The notes beneath the pieces are model-generated. The model was not told the origin of the DNA. It worked only from the letters and a program-made list of their open reading frames with translations, and ran no database searches. Below are positions 38,373-47,031 of a stretch of 55,716 bases of DNA, piece by piece. The stretch is taken from positions 1 through 55,716 of the forward strand of contig CAZAZX010000009.1 of assembly GCA_964489885.1 (NCBI GenBank). Direction: 5' to 3'. This stretch comes from CAKOTZ01 sp964489885. GTDB taxonomy: Bacteria > Bacillota > Clostridia > TANB77 > CAG-508. Both the position numbers and the translations under genes were made by a program. Numbering within the stretch: position 1 is the stretch's first letter; each line of letters begins with the position of its first letter.

Positions 38373-39905
38373 TTATTCTATTTCTAAATTGTCATCCTTT
38401 TGTCTTTTTTCATTTCTATGTTCTTTTGTAGGAACTTCTTTACCTTCTTTTTCTATTGTTTTTACCATTTCATTAATCACGTATTCTTTTTTATTATTAT
38501 AAAATTCTAATATTGAATTATATGTTAAATTAGCGGTGCTTTTTGCTCCTTCATATTTATCACTCACATAATTTCCTGCAGTATCTATTGCACCTGATAC
38601 CGTTTCTTTTGCTCCTTTATATTTTTCGCTTACATAATTTCCTGCAGTATCTATTGCACTTGATACTGTTTCTTTTGTTCCTTTATATTTATCACTTACA
38701 TAATTTCCTGCAGTATCTATTGCACTTGATACTGTTTCTTTTGCTCCTTTATATTTTTTGCTTACATAATTTCCTGCAGTATCTATTGCACCTGGTACTG
38801 TTTCTTTTGCTCCTTTATATTTTTCGCTTACATAATTTCCTGCAGTATCTATTGCACCTGATACCGTTTCTTTTGTTCCTTTATATTTTTCGCTTACATA
38901 ATTCCCTGCAGTATCTATTGCACCTGATACCGTTTCTTTTGTTCCTTTATATTTTTCGCTTACATAATTCCCTGCAGTATCTATTTTATCTGATATTGTT
39001 TCTTTTACACCTTTAGATTTGCCATTTTCATTATTTTTATCATCTTTATTTTCTTCTTTATCAATGTCTTTAAGATTTACTTTACTTTCCAAATAATCTA
39101 CAAATATTTTTTCTTCTTTTTGCAACTTAGCCTGAATTTCAGGAAGTTTTTTCTGTTTAAAATTATTTAGTCCATTATTCAATGTTTTAATAATTTCATC
39201 TGAAAAACGTTTCTTTCCATCGATTTTATTTCTTATCCATCCTAAAGCTTTAGTTAATATATTTTTCTTTTTTACTTCTACTAGATATCCTTGATTTACA
39301 TTATGAAACTCTTTATCTTTTAAAATTTCAACAATTTTTAATTCTTGTTCTATATCCTGTTTTACCTTATCCATTCTAGAGTCACATTCTCTTTTAGCTC
39401 TTAGAATTTCTCTTCTTTCTTTTAATAAATCCTTTATAGAATCTTCTTGCTTTCCTTCATTCTTTTCGCTTTTTTCTTCATCGTTTTCTTTGTCGTATAT
39501 ATCTCTCTTTACTTTTTCCTCTATTTTGTCAAATTCATTTGTCTGTTTAATATTCTCTTTATTTCTATAATAGAAAAGTTTACTAGCTACCTGTAATTCT
39601 TTAAGTTCCAATTTCCCTTTTTCTATTTGAAGGTCTTTAAAAACCGCTCCATACGTGTTTTTTATTTCTTTTACAGCATCATCATATTTTGCTTTTGCTT
39701 CATAATATTCACTCATTTTATCTATGTCTTGTCCATATTCTCTAGCATGGGTTTTAACATAGTTTTCAAAGTCATCCTTTGATTTTGAAGCATTATCTTT
39801 TACTAGATTATAAAAGCTTGCAACTCCTACTTTTGCTCTGTTAAGTTGAATTTTTATATATTCTTCTGTTAATTTTTTAAAATCTACTTCTTTTTTATTA
39901 TCCAT
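38373..39905 (-). CDS. Coiled-coil protein with seven 22-residue LEA-like repeats
   Basis: The protein has 510 residues, is highly charged and has no signal peptide or membrane helix. The first 300 residues are lysine/glutamate-rich helices. Residues about 305-465 hold seven repeats of 22 residues built on DTAGNYVSEKYKGTKETVSG with small changes (S/K/D at the start, T/A at KGT). The 11-residue sub-periodicity and A/K/E/T composition resemble group 3 LEA proteins and bacterial YtxH-like stress proteins. It is the second gene of an operon with a 48-residue protein. Function unrecognised; desiccation or spore protection is a guess. Confidence 0.7.
   Translation of the reverse strand: MDNKKEVDFKKLTEEYIKIQLNRAKVGVASFYNLVKDNASKSKDDFENYVKTHAREYGQDIDKMSEYYEAKAKYDDAVKEIKNTYGAVFKDLQIEKGKLELKELQVASKLFYYRNKENIKQTNEFDKIEEKVKRDIYDKENDEEKSEKNEGKQEDSIKDLLKERREILRAKRECDSRMDKVKQDIEQELKIVEILKDKEFHNVNQGYLVEVKKKNILTKALGWIRNKIDGKKRFSDEIIKTLNNGLNNFKQKKLPEIQAKLQKEEKIFVDYLESKVNLKDIDKEENKDDKNNENGKSKGVKETISDKIDTAGNYVSEKYKGTKETVSGAIDTAGNYVSEKYKGTKETVSGAIDTAGNYVSEKYKGAKETVPGAIDTAGNYVSKKYKGAKETVSSAIDTAGNYVSDKYKGTKETVSSAIDTAGNYVSEKYKGAKETVSGAIDTAGNYVSDKYEGAKSTANLTYNSILEFYNNKKEYVINEMVKTIEKEGKEVPTKEHRNEKRQKDDNLEIE
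38540..39000. repeat. Tandem 66-bp repeats inside the LEA-like gene
   Basis: CCTGCAGTATCTATTG recurs at 38575, 38641, 38707, 38773, 38839, 38905 and 38971, exactly 66 bp apart, so all seven copies stay in frame. Nearly identical neighbouring units suggest recent expansion by slippage or unequal exchange. Confidence 0.9.
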
Positions 39906-39917
39906 TTTCTCATCTCC

Positions 39918-40064
39918 TTATTTTATAAACATATTTATTTTCTCTAAACATTGTTTTTCCGTTTCTTCTAAAATTCTATCTAAATCGCGCAACTGTTCTT
40001 GTGTAAGCTCATTTAAGTTATACATTTTTCCATTAACAAAAATTATTCCCATATCTTCTTCCAT
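39918..40064 (-). CDS. Small acidic protein upstream of the LEA-like gene
   Basis: The protein has 48 residues: MEEDMGIIFVNGKMYNLNEL, then a helical part TQEQLRDLDRILEETEKQ. It has a good GAGGAAGAG site before ATG 40064 and its own promoter. It is first in the operon, 12 bp before the repeat protein gene. Not recognised. Confidence 0.65.
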   Translation of the reverse strand: MEEDMGIIFVNGKMYNLNELTQEQLRDLDRILEETEKQCLEKINMFIK

Positions 40065-40108
40065 TTCTCTTCCTCTTTTCTTTTGCTTCCATATTCTTTT
40101 ACTATTAT

Positions 40109-40138
40109 ATTATACTACATCTATATTTTACTTTGCAA
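40109..40138 (-). promoter_or_regulatory. Sigma-A promoter of the LEA-like operon
   Basis: Minus strand TTGCAA (40138-40133), an 18-bp spacer and TATAAT (40114-40109), about 45 bp before the start of the 48-residue gene. Confidence 0.65.
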
Positions 40139-40163
40139 GAGCTGATAGAATAAATAAAAAAAT

Positions 40164-40221
40164 ACTTTTTATGTTCACATTATAAAGTTTATTTTTATTT
40201 ATAATGTGAACACAAAAAGTA
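40164..40221 (-). terminator. Terminator of leuS
   Basis: ACTTTTTATGTTCACATTAT and its near-exact inverse at 40200-40221 form a stem of about 22 bp. On the minus strand it is followed by ATTTTTTTATT. Confidence 0.8.
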
Positions 40222-40260
40222 GGTTAAATTTTGTTTTTTATTGAAAAAGCAACAAGGTTC

Positions 40261-43089
40261 TTATTTTATGACAATGTTATAAATTTTATTTTTAACATAT
40301 ATTTCTTTTACAATATTTTTTCCTTCTAACAACTTACTAATCACTTCATTTGAATGAACTAATTCTTTTACCCTTTCCTCTTCTTCGTCTAAATTAATTT
40401 GTACTGTTCCTCTTAATTTTCCATTTAACTGAACTGGTATCTCTATTTCCGAATCTACGGTTTTTGCTTCATCATATTTTGGCCATGCATATGTTGAAAT
40501 ATCGGCATCATATCCTGCAATTTTATTTAGTTCCTCAGTTATATGTGGTGCAAATGGATTTAATAAAGTTAAAAATGTTTTAAATTCAGCCTTATTTATT
40601 CTTTTTAATTTATAGAATTCGTTTACCATTGTCATAAATGTTGATACACAAGTATTGTATTTCATTTCTTCAATATCATTTGATACTTTTTTAATTGCTT
40701 TATGCATCATTTTTTCTGTTTCTTTAGAGTACTCTTCTCCATCAACAAGAAAATCTTGTAAGTTCCAAACTCTATCTAAAAATTTAGAACATCCTCGAAT
40801 GCTATCCATTGACCATGCTGCAACCTGGTCAAATGGTCCCATAAACATTTCATAAACTCTAAATGAATCTGCTCCAAATTCTCTAACTATATCATCAGGA
40901 TTTATAACATTTCCTTTAGATTTGCTCATCTTTTCGCCATTCGTTCCTAATATCATTCCATGTGATGTACGTTTTTGATATGGTTCCTTCGTTGGAACTA
41001 CACCAATATCATACAAGAATTTATGCCAAAACCTTGAATATAGTAAATGTAATGTTGTATGTTCCATTCCACCATTATACCAGTCTACTGGTGACCAATA
41101 GTCTAAAGCCTCTTTTGAAGCTAAAGCATCATTATTATGTGGATCCATATATCTTAAATAATACCAAGATGATCCAGCCCATTGTGGCATAGTATCAGTT
41201 TCACGTTTTGCAGGTTCTCCACATTTTGGGCACTTTGTATTTATCCAATCTGTTTGTTTTGCGAGAGGAGATTCTCCATTTTCTCCTGGTTCAAAATCTT
41301 CAACATCTGGCAATCTAAGTGGTAATTCATCTTCAGGTACTGGGACCCATCCACAATGTTCACAATATACCATTGGAATTGGTTCTCCCCAATATCTTTG
41401 TCTTGAAAATACCCAATCACGCAATTTGTAATTTACTTTCCTAGTTCCTATATTTTCTTTTTCCAGCCATGAAATCATTTTTGAAATAGCCTCATTTTTT
41501 TTCAGTCCATTTAAAAATCCTGAATTTATATGTTTTCCATCACCTTCCATAGCTGAATCATTTAATAAATACTCAAAAGTTTTTTTATGTAATTCATCAT
41601 TTACTTCATTAAGTATAGTTTCTTTATTAACCCACTCTACATCAAATTTTTCATCATTATCTAAGTTTTGTTTAACTTTTGATTCTGATTTCAATTTAAA
41701 TAATAATCCAGTGCTTTCAATTTCAAAATATTTATCTTTATTATATGCATAATAATGATGATTTATTTTAAAAGTATCTCTTACAAATTCTAAATCATTA
41801 TAACCAGTTTCTTCTTCTATTTCCCTTAATGCACAATCTACTGCAGATTCATTATTTTTTCTTGTTCCACCTATAAATAATCTACCACCTAAATCATGCC
41901 AATTAATTGTTAAATATCTATCATTTTTTTCATCATATACTACAGCTACTATACTTTCCTTTATTGTTTCTTTATCATGTCTTTTTCCGGTCACTTCTTC
42001 TAAAACTTGAATTATAGGTAAATTGAATTTTTTTGCAAATTCATAATCCCTGTCATCATGTGCTGGAACAGCCATTATTGCTCCTGTCCCATACGTTGAA
42101 AGTACGTAGTCTGAAATCCAAATTGGGATTTCTTTTCCAGTTAATGGATTTGTTGCTGTTATACCTTTTAATTCTACACCTGTTTTATCTTTATTTATTT
42201 CTGACCTTTCAAAATCAGATTTTAAAGCAGCTTTTGTTTTATAAGCCTTAACTTCTTCAATATTCAAAATTTTATCTGAATATTTTTCAATTAATTTATG
42301 CTCTGGTGCAATGACCATATATGTTGCACCAAATAATGTGTCTGGTCTTGTTGTATATACGGTTAAGAAATCTTCAGTATTTGTTATTTTAAATTTAACT
42401 TCTGCTCCTTCACTTCTTCCGATCCAATTTCTTTGCTGTATTTTTATTTTTTCTAAGAAGTCAACATCATCTAAATCATCTATTAATCTTTGTGCATACT
42501 CAGTAATTTTTAACATCCATTCTGATTTTTCTTTTTGTACAACTGGACTTCCACATCTTTCGCATACTCCATTGACAACTTCTTCATTTGCTAATCCAAC
42601 TTTACATCCAGTGCAAAAATTTATCGGCATTGTTGCCTTATATGCTAATCCATGCTTATATAATTGAATAAATATCCATTGCGTCCACTTATAATATTCT
42701 GGATCTGTTGTATTGATTACCCTTGACCAATCGAACGAAAAGCCTATTGATTTTAATTGTTCAGTAAAATGTGCAATATTTTTTTCTGTTGTTATTCTAG
42801 GATGAATATGGTTCTTTATTGCATAATTTTCTGCAGGTAATCCAAATGCATCAAATCCAATTGGAAACAGTACATTATAGCCTTGTAACCTTCTTTTTCT
42901 TGCAATAATGTCAATTGCCGTATAGCTTCTAGGATGTCCTACATGGAGTCCTTGTCCTGATGGATATGGAAATTCAATTAGTCCATACCACTTTTTTGGA
43001 TTTTTAAAGTCATTGCTAGCATTAAAAGTTCCTTCTTTTTCCCATTTTTTTTGCCATTTGTTTTCCACTTCTTTAAAATTATATGCCAT
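40261..43089 (-). CDS. leuS: Leucyl-tRNA synthetase with a Nudix domain inserted in the editing region
   Basis: The protein has 942 residues; usual bacterial LeuRS is near 800-880. The class I signatures are GLHVGHPRSYTAID (HIGH) and GEKMSKSKGNV (KMSKS). The CP1 editing domain has the threonine-rich TTRPDTLFGATYMV and IMAVPAHDDRDYEFA. After that segment about 150 residues intervene (about 345-505), containing a complete Nudix box G-x5-E-x7-R-E-x2-E-E-x-G (from GTRKNNES to REIEEETGY). The normal sequence then resumes at HINSGFLNGLKKNEA. Nudix enzymes cleave nucleoside diphosphate derivatives. No T-box leader is visible. No in-frame CGG. Confidence 0.95.
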   Translation of the reverse strand: MAYNFKEVENKWQKKWEKEGTFNASNDFKNPKKWYGLIEFPYPSGQGLHVGHPRSYTAIDIIARKRRLQGYNVLFPIGFDAFGLPAENYAIKNHIHPRITTEKNIAHFTEQLKSIGFSFDWSRVINTTDPEYYKWTQWIFIQLYKHGLAYKATMPINFCTGCKVGLANEEVVNGVCERCGSPVVQKEKSEWMLKITEYAQRLIDDLDDVDFLEKIKIQQRNWIGRSEGAEVKFKITNTEDFLTVYTTRPDTLFGATYMVIAPEHKLIEKYSDKILNIEEVKAYKTKAALKSDFERSEINKDKTGVELKGITATNPLTGKEIPIWISDYVLSTYGTGAIMAVPAHDDRDYEFAKKFNLPIIQVLEEVTGKRHDKETIKESIVAVVYDEKNDRYLTINWHDLGGRLFIGGTRKNNESAVDCALREIEEETGYNDLEFVRDTFKINHHYYAYNKDKYFEIESTGLLFKLKSESKVKQNLDNDEKFDVEWVNKETILNEVNDELHKKTFEYLLNDSAMEGDGKHINSGFLNGLKKNEAISKMISWLEKENIGTRKVNYKLRDWVFSRQRYWGEPIPMVYCEHCGWVPVPEDELPLRLPDVEDFEPGENGESPLAKQTDWINTKCPKCGEPAKRETDTMPQWAGSSWYYLRYMDPHNNDALASKEALDYWSPVDWYNGGMEHTTLHLLYSRFWHKFLYDIGVVPTKEPYQKRTSHGMILGTNGEKMSKSKGNVINPDDIVREFGADSFRVYEMFMGPFDQVAAWSMDSIRGCSKFLDRVWNLQDFLVDGEEYSKETEKMMHKAIKKVSNDIEEMKYNTCVSTFMTMVNEFYKLKRINKAEFKTFLTLLNPFAPHITEELNKIAGYDADISTYAWPKYDEAKTVDSEIEIPVQLNGKLRGTVQINLDEEEERVKELVHSNEVISKLLEGKNIVKEIYVKNKIYNIVIK

Positions 43090-43190
43090 AAAACTGCCTC
43101 CTTATATGCAACACATATGTGCCACATTGAATAAATTTATTAGATTATATAATAAATTATAAAAAAAATAAAGAGATTTTAAAAAAAGAC

Positions 43191-43219
43191 TTGCTAAAGT
43201 TTAAGATTTGTGTTATATT
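43191..43219 (+). promoter_or_regulatory. Promoter of tRNA-Pro
   Basis: TTGCTA (43191-43196), a 17-bp spacer and TATATT (43214-43219), 25 bp before the tRNA. Confidence 0.65.
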
Positions 43220-43243
43220 AAGTAAGTCGATTGAAAAAATATT

Positions 43244-43319
43244 CGGGGTGTAGCTCACCTGGTAGAGTGCGTGGTTTGGGACCATGAGGTAGCACGTTCA
43301 AGTCGTGTCACCCCGACCA
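43244..43319 (+). tRNA. tRNA-Pro(UGG)
   Basis: A 76-nt cloverleaf. Acceptor CGGGGTG pairs with CACCCCG, the anticodon arm is CGTGG-TTTGGGA-CCATG with anticodon TGG, and the T arm is GCACG-TTCAAGT-CGTGT. CCA is encoded at the end. Its 3' part is the attachment site of the element at 43293-50221, and integration leaves the tRNA intact. Confidence 0.95.
43293..43319. repeat. attL: 3' end of tRNA-Pro
   Basis: These 27 bp (from the T arm to CCA) recur exactly at 50195-50221. Sequence outside differs, as expected of an integrase crossover duplication. Confidence 0.92.
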
Positions 43320-43340
43320 ACCTTTTAAGGGTTAAAATTA

Positions 43341-43379
43341 AGAAATAGCAAGCTTTTAAAGACTTGCTATTTCTTTTTG
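43341..43379. terminator. Terminator inside the left end of the element
   Basis: AGAAATAGCAAG and CTTGCTATTTCT form a perfect 12-bp stem followed by TTTTTG. It can end both the tRNA transcript and integrase read-through. Confidence 0.8.
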
Positions 43380-43389
43380 TTTTTTCAAA

Positions 43390-43408
43390 AAGTGACGAAA
43401 AAGTGACG
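43390..43408. repeat. Left integrase arm-type site
   Basis: AAGTGACGAAAAAGTGACG, a tandem pair of GTGACG motifs, is identical to 50061-50079 near the right end. Confidence 0.75.
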
Positions 43409-43431
43409 GAATTTTTTTTAGGAGCGAAAAT

Positions 43432-44589
43432 CTAACCGATTTTATTATGAGTGGGTTGTAAAAAATTATCCATCTTATCAGCCACTTCTTTAAATCCATT
43501 ATCAAAGAAATGAGAATATGTAGAATGTGTTATTGATATATTTGAATGACCAGCTCTTTTGCTTATAATTTGTGCTTGTATACCGCTACTTATTTGTAGA
43601 GATATACTAGTATGCCTTAAGCCATGAAAGGTAATATCTTTTAATCTATATTTCTTAATAATTTGCTTTAATACTTTATAGGGTCTGCCAGGGTGCATAT
43701 CTTCTCCATAATCAGTTGTAAAAACTCTTTTAGAGCCTTGCCATTTACTACCTAACAATAATCTTTGCTTATCCTGTTCAATCTTATATTTTTTTAATAT
43801 TTGAACTGTAGTAGGAGCTATATAAACAATTCTATTACTTGTATCTGTTTTAGGTGCTTTGGTAAAAGTTCCATATCCAGATACATATTGTGCTGCTTTA
43901 TTAATATTAATAGTACCTTTGTCAAAATCTACATCTTCCCAATTAAGTCCTGCAAGTTCTCCTTCTCTACAGCCACTATCTAATGCAAGCGTAATTATAG
44001 CTTGATATTTGATAGGCTCATTTGGTAATACTTCAATTAACTTTTCTACATCTTCAGGAGAATAACATTGAATTTCTTTTTTATGAACTTTTATAGGTGT
44101 TATATTTTTATTAGGATTATTAGCTAAATAACCCCATTTTATAGCACTATCTAATATTTGAGAAATAATAGTATAGTGATATTTAATTGTTTTTTCACAA
44201 TATCCTAGTTCTTCTTTTCTATTTACTTTGCAAGTTTTTAATTCATGGTAGAAATCTTCTAAAATTTTAATATTAATATCTTTTAGCTTGATATGTCCTA
44301 TTGAATTGCCTATATTTTTACAATATCTTGTATATTCTGTGTATGTTTTTATCCCTAAATCATTCTTTTTTGATTTTAGCCATTCATCAATTAATTCTTG
44401 CATTGTCATAGATGTCTTTTTTACGTATGTATTATTCTTTAATTGAATTTTTAGTTCGCTTTCTCTAAGTTCCGCTTCTTTTTTTGTTCCATTAAAGGTT
44501 TCAATATGACGGATTCGCTTATTGCCTTTATATCCTATTGGAATATCAATTTTATATTTTTTACTTTTTATTATTTCTTGAACTGACAT
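43432..44589 (-). CDS. int: Tyrosine recombinase (site-specific integrase)
   Basis: The protein has 385 residues. An AP2-like/SAM-like N-terminal DNA-binding part is followed by the catalytic domain, with first arginine in LALDSGCREGELAGLNWED, H-x-x-R in TFHGLRHTSISLQISSG, and H plus Tyr in KRAGHSNISITHSTYSHFF. It catalyses integration at tRNA-Pro and excision with the Xis-like protein. GGAGG precedes ATG 44589. It follows the zinc-finger gene by 17 bp and lies beside attL, as usual for such elements. Confidence 0.95.
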   Translation of the reverse strand: MSVQEIIKSKKYKIDIPIGYKGNKRIRHIETFNGTKKEAELRESELKIQLKNNTYVKKTSMTMQELIDEWLKSKKNDLGIKTYTEYTRYCKNIGNSIGHIKLKDINIKILEDFYHELKTCKVNRKEELGYCEKTIKYHYTIISQILDSAIKWGYLANNPNKNITPIKVHKKEIQCYSPEDVEKLIEVLPNEPIKYQAIITLALDSGCREGELAGLNWEDVDFDKGTININKAAQYVSGYGTFTKAPKTDTSNRIVYIAPTTVQILKKYKIEQDKQRLLLGSKWQGSKRVFTTDYGEDMHPGRPYKVLKQIIKKYRLKDITFHGLRHTSISLQISSGIQAQIISKRAGHSNISITHSTYSHFFDNGFKEVADKMDNFLQPTHNKIG

Positions 44590-44606
44590 TATTGGTTGCC
44601 TCCTTT

Positions 44607-45711
44607 TTATTGTTTGATTATCCAGTTATAAAATTTTTCTTCATTTTCAGGTGTTGGATTTTTATTATATTCTTGTTTTTTAGAGGAGAAAGTAGCTTTA
44701 TATTTTTCATATTTATTTCTATTTTTTTCTATCCCGCTTTAAATCATTATTTTTTATACAGTTTTGTATTATTTTTCTATATCTATTACCAATTCTAACA
44801 TGTTGTTTTTTTATTTTATCATTTTTTAGACTTTCTTTCCAAAATAATTTGGAGCCAATTTCTTGACAAGTCTTTTTCTTATTATTTGGGCTAATATTAG
44901 AACAATATTGTATATCTGAACGCTTATTAGTTACAAAGTATTGATTACAATTTTTACAAATCTTTAATTTAGTTTTATTACTATTACTTTCAAGAAAGTA
45001 ATATATATAAGAATTTATCAAATCGCAAAAATTTGTAATTTCAAATTCAGTATAACTGTCATTTTTATCAATAATATATTTCATTCTAGGTACAGTAATA
45101 GTATATTTGAAAATTTCTTTTGATTCTTTAAAAGAATAATTATGTTTGGAAATAAGATAGAAATCAATACTATTTATGGAATCTTTGATATTCTTAATGT
45201 ATTTTCTATAAATACAAACTAACTTATCAAAAGAAAAATTAGTTAAGCTTTTTTGTAATGTGTTTATATGTTTAATTAAATCATTATTGTTTTCATTGTT
45301 ATATCTTTTATATAATTCGCTATTCTTTATTCTCACTATAGAATTTGATTTACTTTCCTTTTGAGAATCGAAATCATATAGTATGTTTTTAAAATTCTCT
45401 GTTAAAAAAAATTGAAAACATTCACCTAAAATAGTCAAATCATCTAAATTTTGATTTATACAGTATAATAGTTCATTATAGTCATAGTAGTTTAGATTTA
45501 TAATATCATTAAGTAATTTTTCAAAAATATCATTTAATTTTGATTTATGGTTTAATATATTTAGTAATAAAGTTCCATTCTCTTCTTTTTTTACTGAAGA
45601 TATATTATGAAAATTAAATATCTCGTATTTAGATGATATTTTTAAGCTAATTGTAAAATTTTTTTCTTTTAAAAAATTATCTATAAAACCTGTATTTTCT
45701 ATTTGTTTCAC
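44607..45711 (-). CDS. DUF6076-like protein with zinc-finger motif, read through a CGG +1 shift
   Basis: The protein would be about 367 residues. It is helical, with a likely zinc site near residues 250-275 (CKNCNQYF, then YCSN and a further Cys in KKTCQEIG). This matches DUF6076-type proteins encoded next to integrases in clostridial elements. Frame 0 stops at 44719, six codons after CGG 44736-44734 (AAG CGG GAT). Skipping C gives AAG GGG ATA GAA and adds 43 residues ending EEKFYNWIIKQ, the kind of C-terminus usual for the family. The corrected stop (44607) comes just before the GGAGG of int. The start is probably GTG 45711. Function unknown. Confidence 0.7.
44734..44736 (-). other. In-frame CGG, +1 shift site (DUF6076-like gene)
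   Basis: AAG CGG GAT AGA AAA AAA TAG becomes AAG GGG ATA GAA AAA AAT AGA, extending the ORF to the integrase ribosome binding site. Confidence 0.75.
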
Positions 45712-45763
45712 CTTCCTTTTTTTATACGTAAATCACGAATAAATAAAAAAATAATTCTTCCAG

Positions 45764-45804
45764 TTGACTGTTTCTATTATAAATAATAAAATATTAAATG
45801 TCAA
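45764..45804. promoter_or_regulatory. Overlapping opposed promoters of the element
   Basis: Minus strand: TTGACA (45804-45799), 17 bp, TATAAT (45781-45776), both perfect. Plus strand: TTGACT (45764-45769), 17 bp, TAAAAT (45787-45792). Each -10 lies in the spacer of the other, so polymerase can occupy only one at a time. The left promoter would drive the zinc-finger/int genes, the right one the xis/rep-like genes. Confidence 0.8.
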
Positions 45805-45843
45805 TATAATAATGATAAAAATTTAATAATGGAGGTGGTAACT

Positions 45844-46014
45844 GTGAAAGAAAAACAAATGAATGAAGTGCTTTTTGAAAAAGCAAGAAAATTAAGAAAT
45901 CAAAGAGCTAAAGAGTGGAGACATAATAACCCGGACAAAGTAAAAGCAATAAATCTTAGATACTGGGTTAATCAGGCAGAAAAATTAGAGAAACAAAAAG
46001 GGGGTGAAATGTAA
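45844..46014 (+). CDS. Small basic element protein
   Basis: The protein has 56 residues and is strongly charged (KARKLRNQRAKEWRHNNPDK, then NLRYWVNQAEKLEKQKGGEM). I chose GTG 45844 because GGAGGTGG lies just upstream; ATG 45829 would put that site inside the gene. It is the first rightward gene, and its stop is next to the xis start. A DNA-binding role is only suggested by charge. Confidence 0.6.
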   Translation: MKEKQMNEVLFEKARKLRNQRAKEWRHNNPDKVKAINLRYWVNQAEKLEKQKGGEM

Positions 46015-46015
46015 C

Positions 46016-46207
46016 ATGGATATTATGAATGTGAAAGAACTGTGTCAATATCTCAAAATTAGTGAATCAATGGTTCGTAGATTGGTTAGAGATAAACTAA
46101 TAAAATCATTCAAAATTGGTTATAGGATTTATTTTAGAAAAAAGGACATTGATGAATATATTGACAATCAAATTAATGAACATAACAAAGGAGAAATAGA
46201 TGTATAA
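46016..46207 (+). CDS. xis: Excisionase-type helix-turn-helix protein
   Basis: The protein has 63 residues: an HTH_17/MerR-like domain NVKELCQYLKISESMVRRLV followed by FKIGYRIYFRKKDIDEYI, the typical small excisionase pattern in which the wing ends by K-x-x-I-x-x-Y. It would direct the integrase to excision and may regulate the divergent promoters. GGGGGTG upstream of ATG 46016. Confidence 0.85.
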   Translation: MDIMNVKELCQYLKISESMVRRLVRDKLIKSFKIGYRIYFRKKDIDEYIDNQINEHNKGEIDV

Positions 46208-46211
46208 AAAA

Positions 46212-46262
46212 GAAACGACTTTATAGAAAGACTCTATTAATAATTTTCTATAAATTCGTTTC
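46212..46262. terminator. Long hairpin after xis
   Basis: GAAACGACTTTATAGAAA and TTTTCTATAAATTCGTTTC form a stem of about 18 bp with one mismatch. There is little T run, so it could be a weak terminator or processing site. Confidence 0.5.
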
Positions 46263-46332
46263 CATATAAAATATTATGGATTTATTATACAACTAAATCT
46301 TGTATAAGTCAAAAAAAGAAAGGAAGATTTAT

Positions 46333-46719
46333 ATGGGAAATCGAAAAATAACCCCATTTAAAAGTTATGAAACAGCCAAAAGAGGTGAAGACGGAAAAAC
46401 TGTAAATGAACAACATATTAGGTTAACTCGTAGTTTTTTATTAAGTCAAGCATATAATAATCTAAGTAAAAATGCAATAAAAGTATATATGGCTATGAAA
46501 TTAATTGCAAAAGGAGAAAAAGAATTTAATTTTTCTGCCAGTCTTGGATTAGAATGTCTAAGATTAAATGAAAATAATGCAAAAAGTATTAGAAATGCAA
46601 TAAAAGAATTAGTTAAATATGGATTTATAAGATGTATAAAATTCAGTAATGGAGCAGGTCATATTCCTAATAGATTTGAGTTTTCATCAGATTGGATAAA
46701 TCATACAACGAAAAACTAG
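46333..46719 (+). CDS. Winged-helix, replication-initiator-like element protein
   Basis: The protein has 128 residues. LTRSFLLSQAYNNLSKNAIK, then a helical core and KELVKYGFIRCIKFSNGAGH fit a winged-helix domain like those of small element replication or regulatory proteins. AAAGGAAG precedes ATG 46333. It follows xis and precedes an AT-rich gap with direct repeats. Role inferred from context only. Confidence 0.55.
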   Translation: MGNRKITPFKSYETAKRGEDGKTVNEQHIRLTRSFLLSQAYNNLSKNAIKVYMAMKLIAKGEKEFNFSASLGLECLRLNENNAKSIRNAIKELVKYGFIRCIKFSNGAGHIPNRFEFSSDWINHTTKN

Positions 46720-47031
46720 CAAATTTTTTTTAATAATATGTAATTATACTCTATTTCATTATTCTACATTACTTGACCGTTAATTAAACTAATTTTTTTA
46801 TAAGTACATGGATACGTATATATTGTAGGTAAAAAAATACAGTATAGTAGTTATGTGGTTAAATAAGCAAAAACTAGAAAAATGAAATATTATAGCAATT
46901 TTTAAGTATGTAATAAATCCCTATGTAAATTATTAACAGTAGTAAAAAATACAGTAAAATAAAGTAAAAAATACTTACTTAAAAAGCAAAAATGACATAG
47001 CAAATTTTGTATGAAGGAGAGTTTAAAAATT
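46720..47031. other. AT-rich gap with iteron-like repeats
   Basis: AGTAAAAAATAC occurs at 46941-46952 and 46963-46974 (22 bp apart), with a related GGTAAAAAAATAC at 46828-46840. No gene is visible. Repeats beside a replication-like gene could be an origin of the excised element. Confidence 0.35.

Noticed and set aside
38540..39000. CRISPR array
   Set aside because: The 66-bp units have no distinct spacers, remain in frame and encode the 22-residue repeats of one protein.
38543..39016. Plus-strand 157-codon ORF across the repeats
   Set aside because: Antisense shadow created by the tandem repeats; leucine/histidine-rich, with no ribosome binding site.
41470..42000. Separate Nudix gene inserted in leuS
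   Set aside because: The reading frame is continuous with LeuRS on both sides, without internal start or stop signals.
43090..43190. T-box riboswitch upstream of leuS
   Set aside because: The leader is only about 50 bp of AT-rich sequence, with no T-box core or terminator/antiterminator pair.
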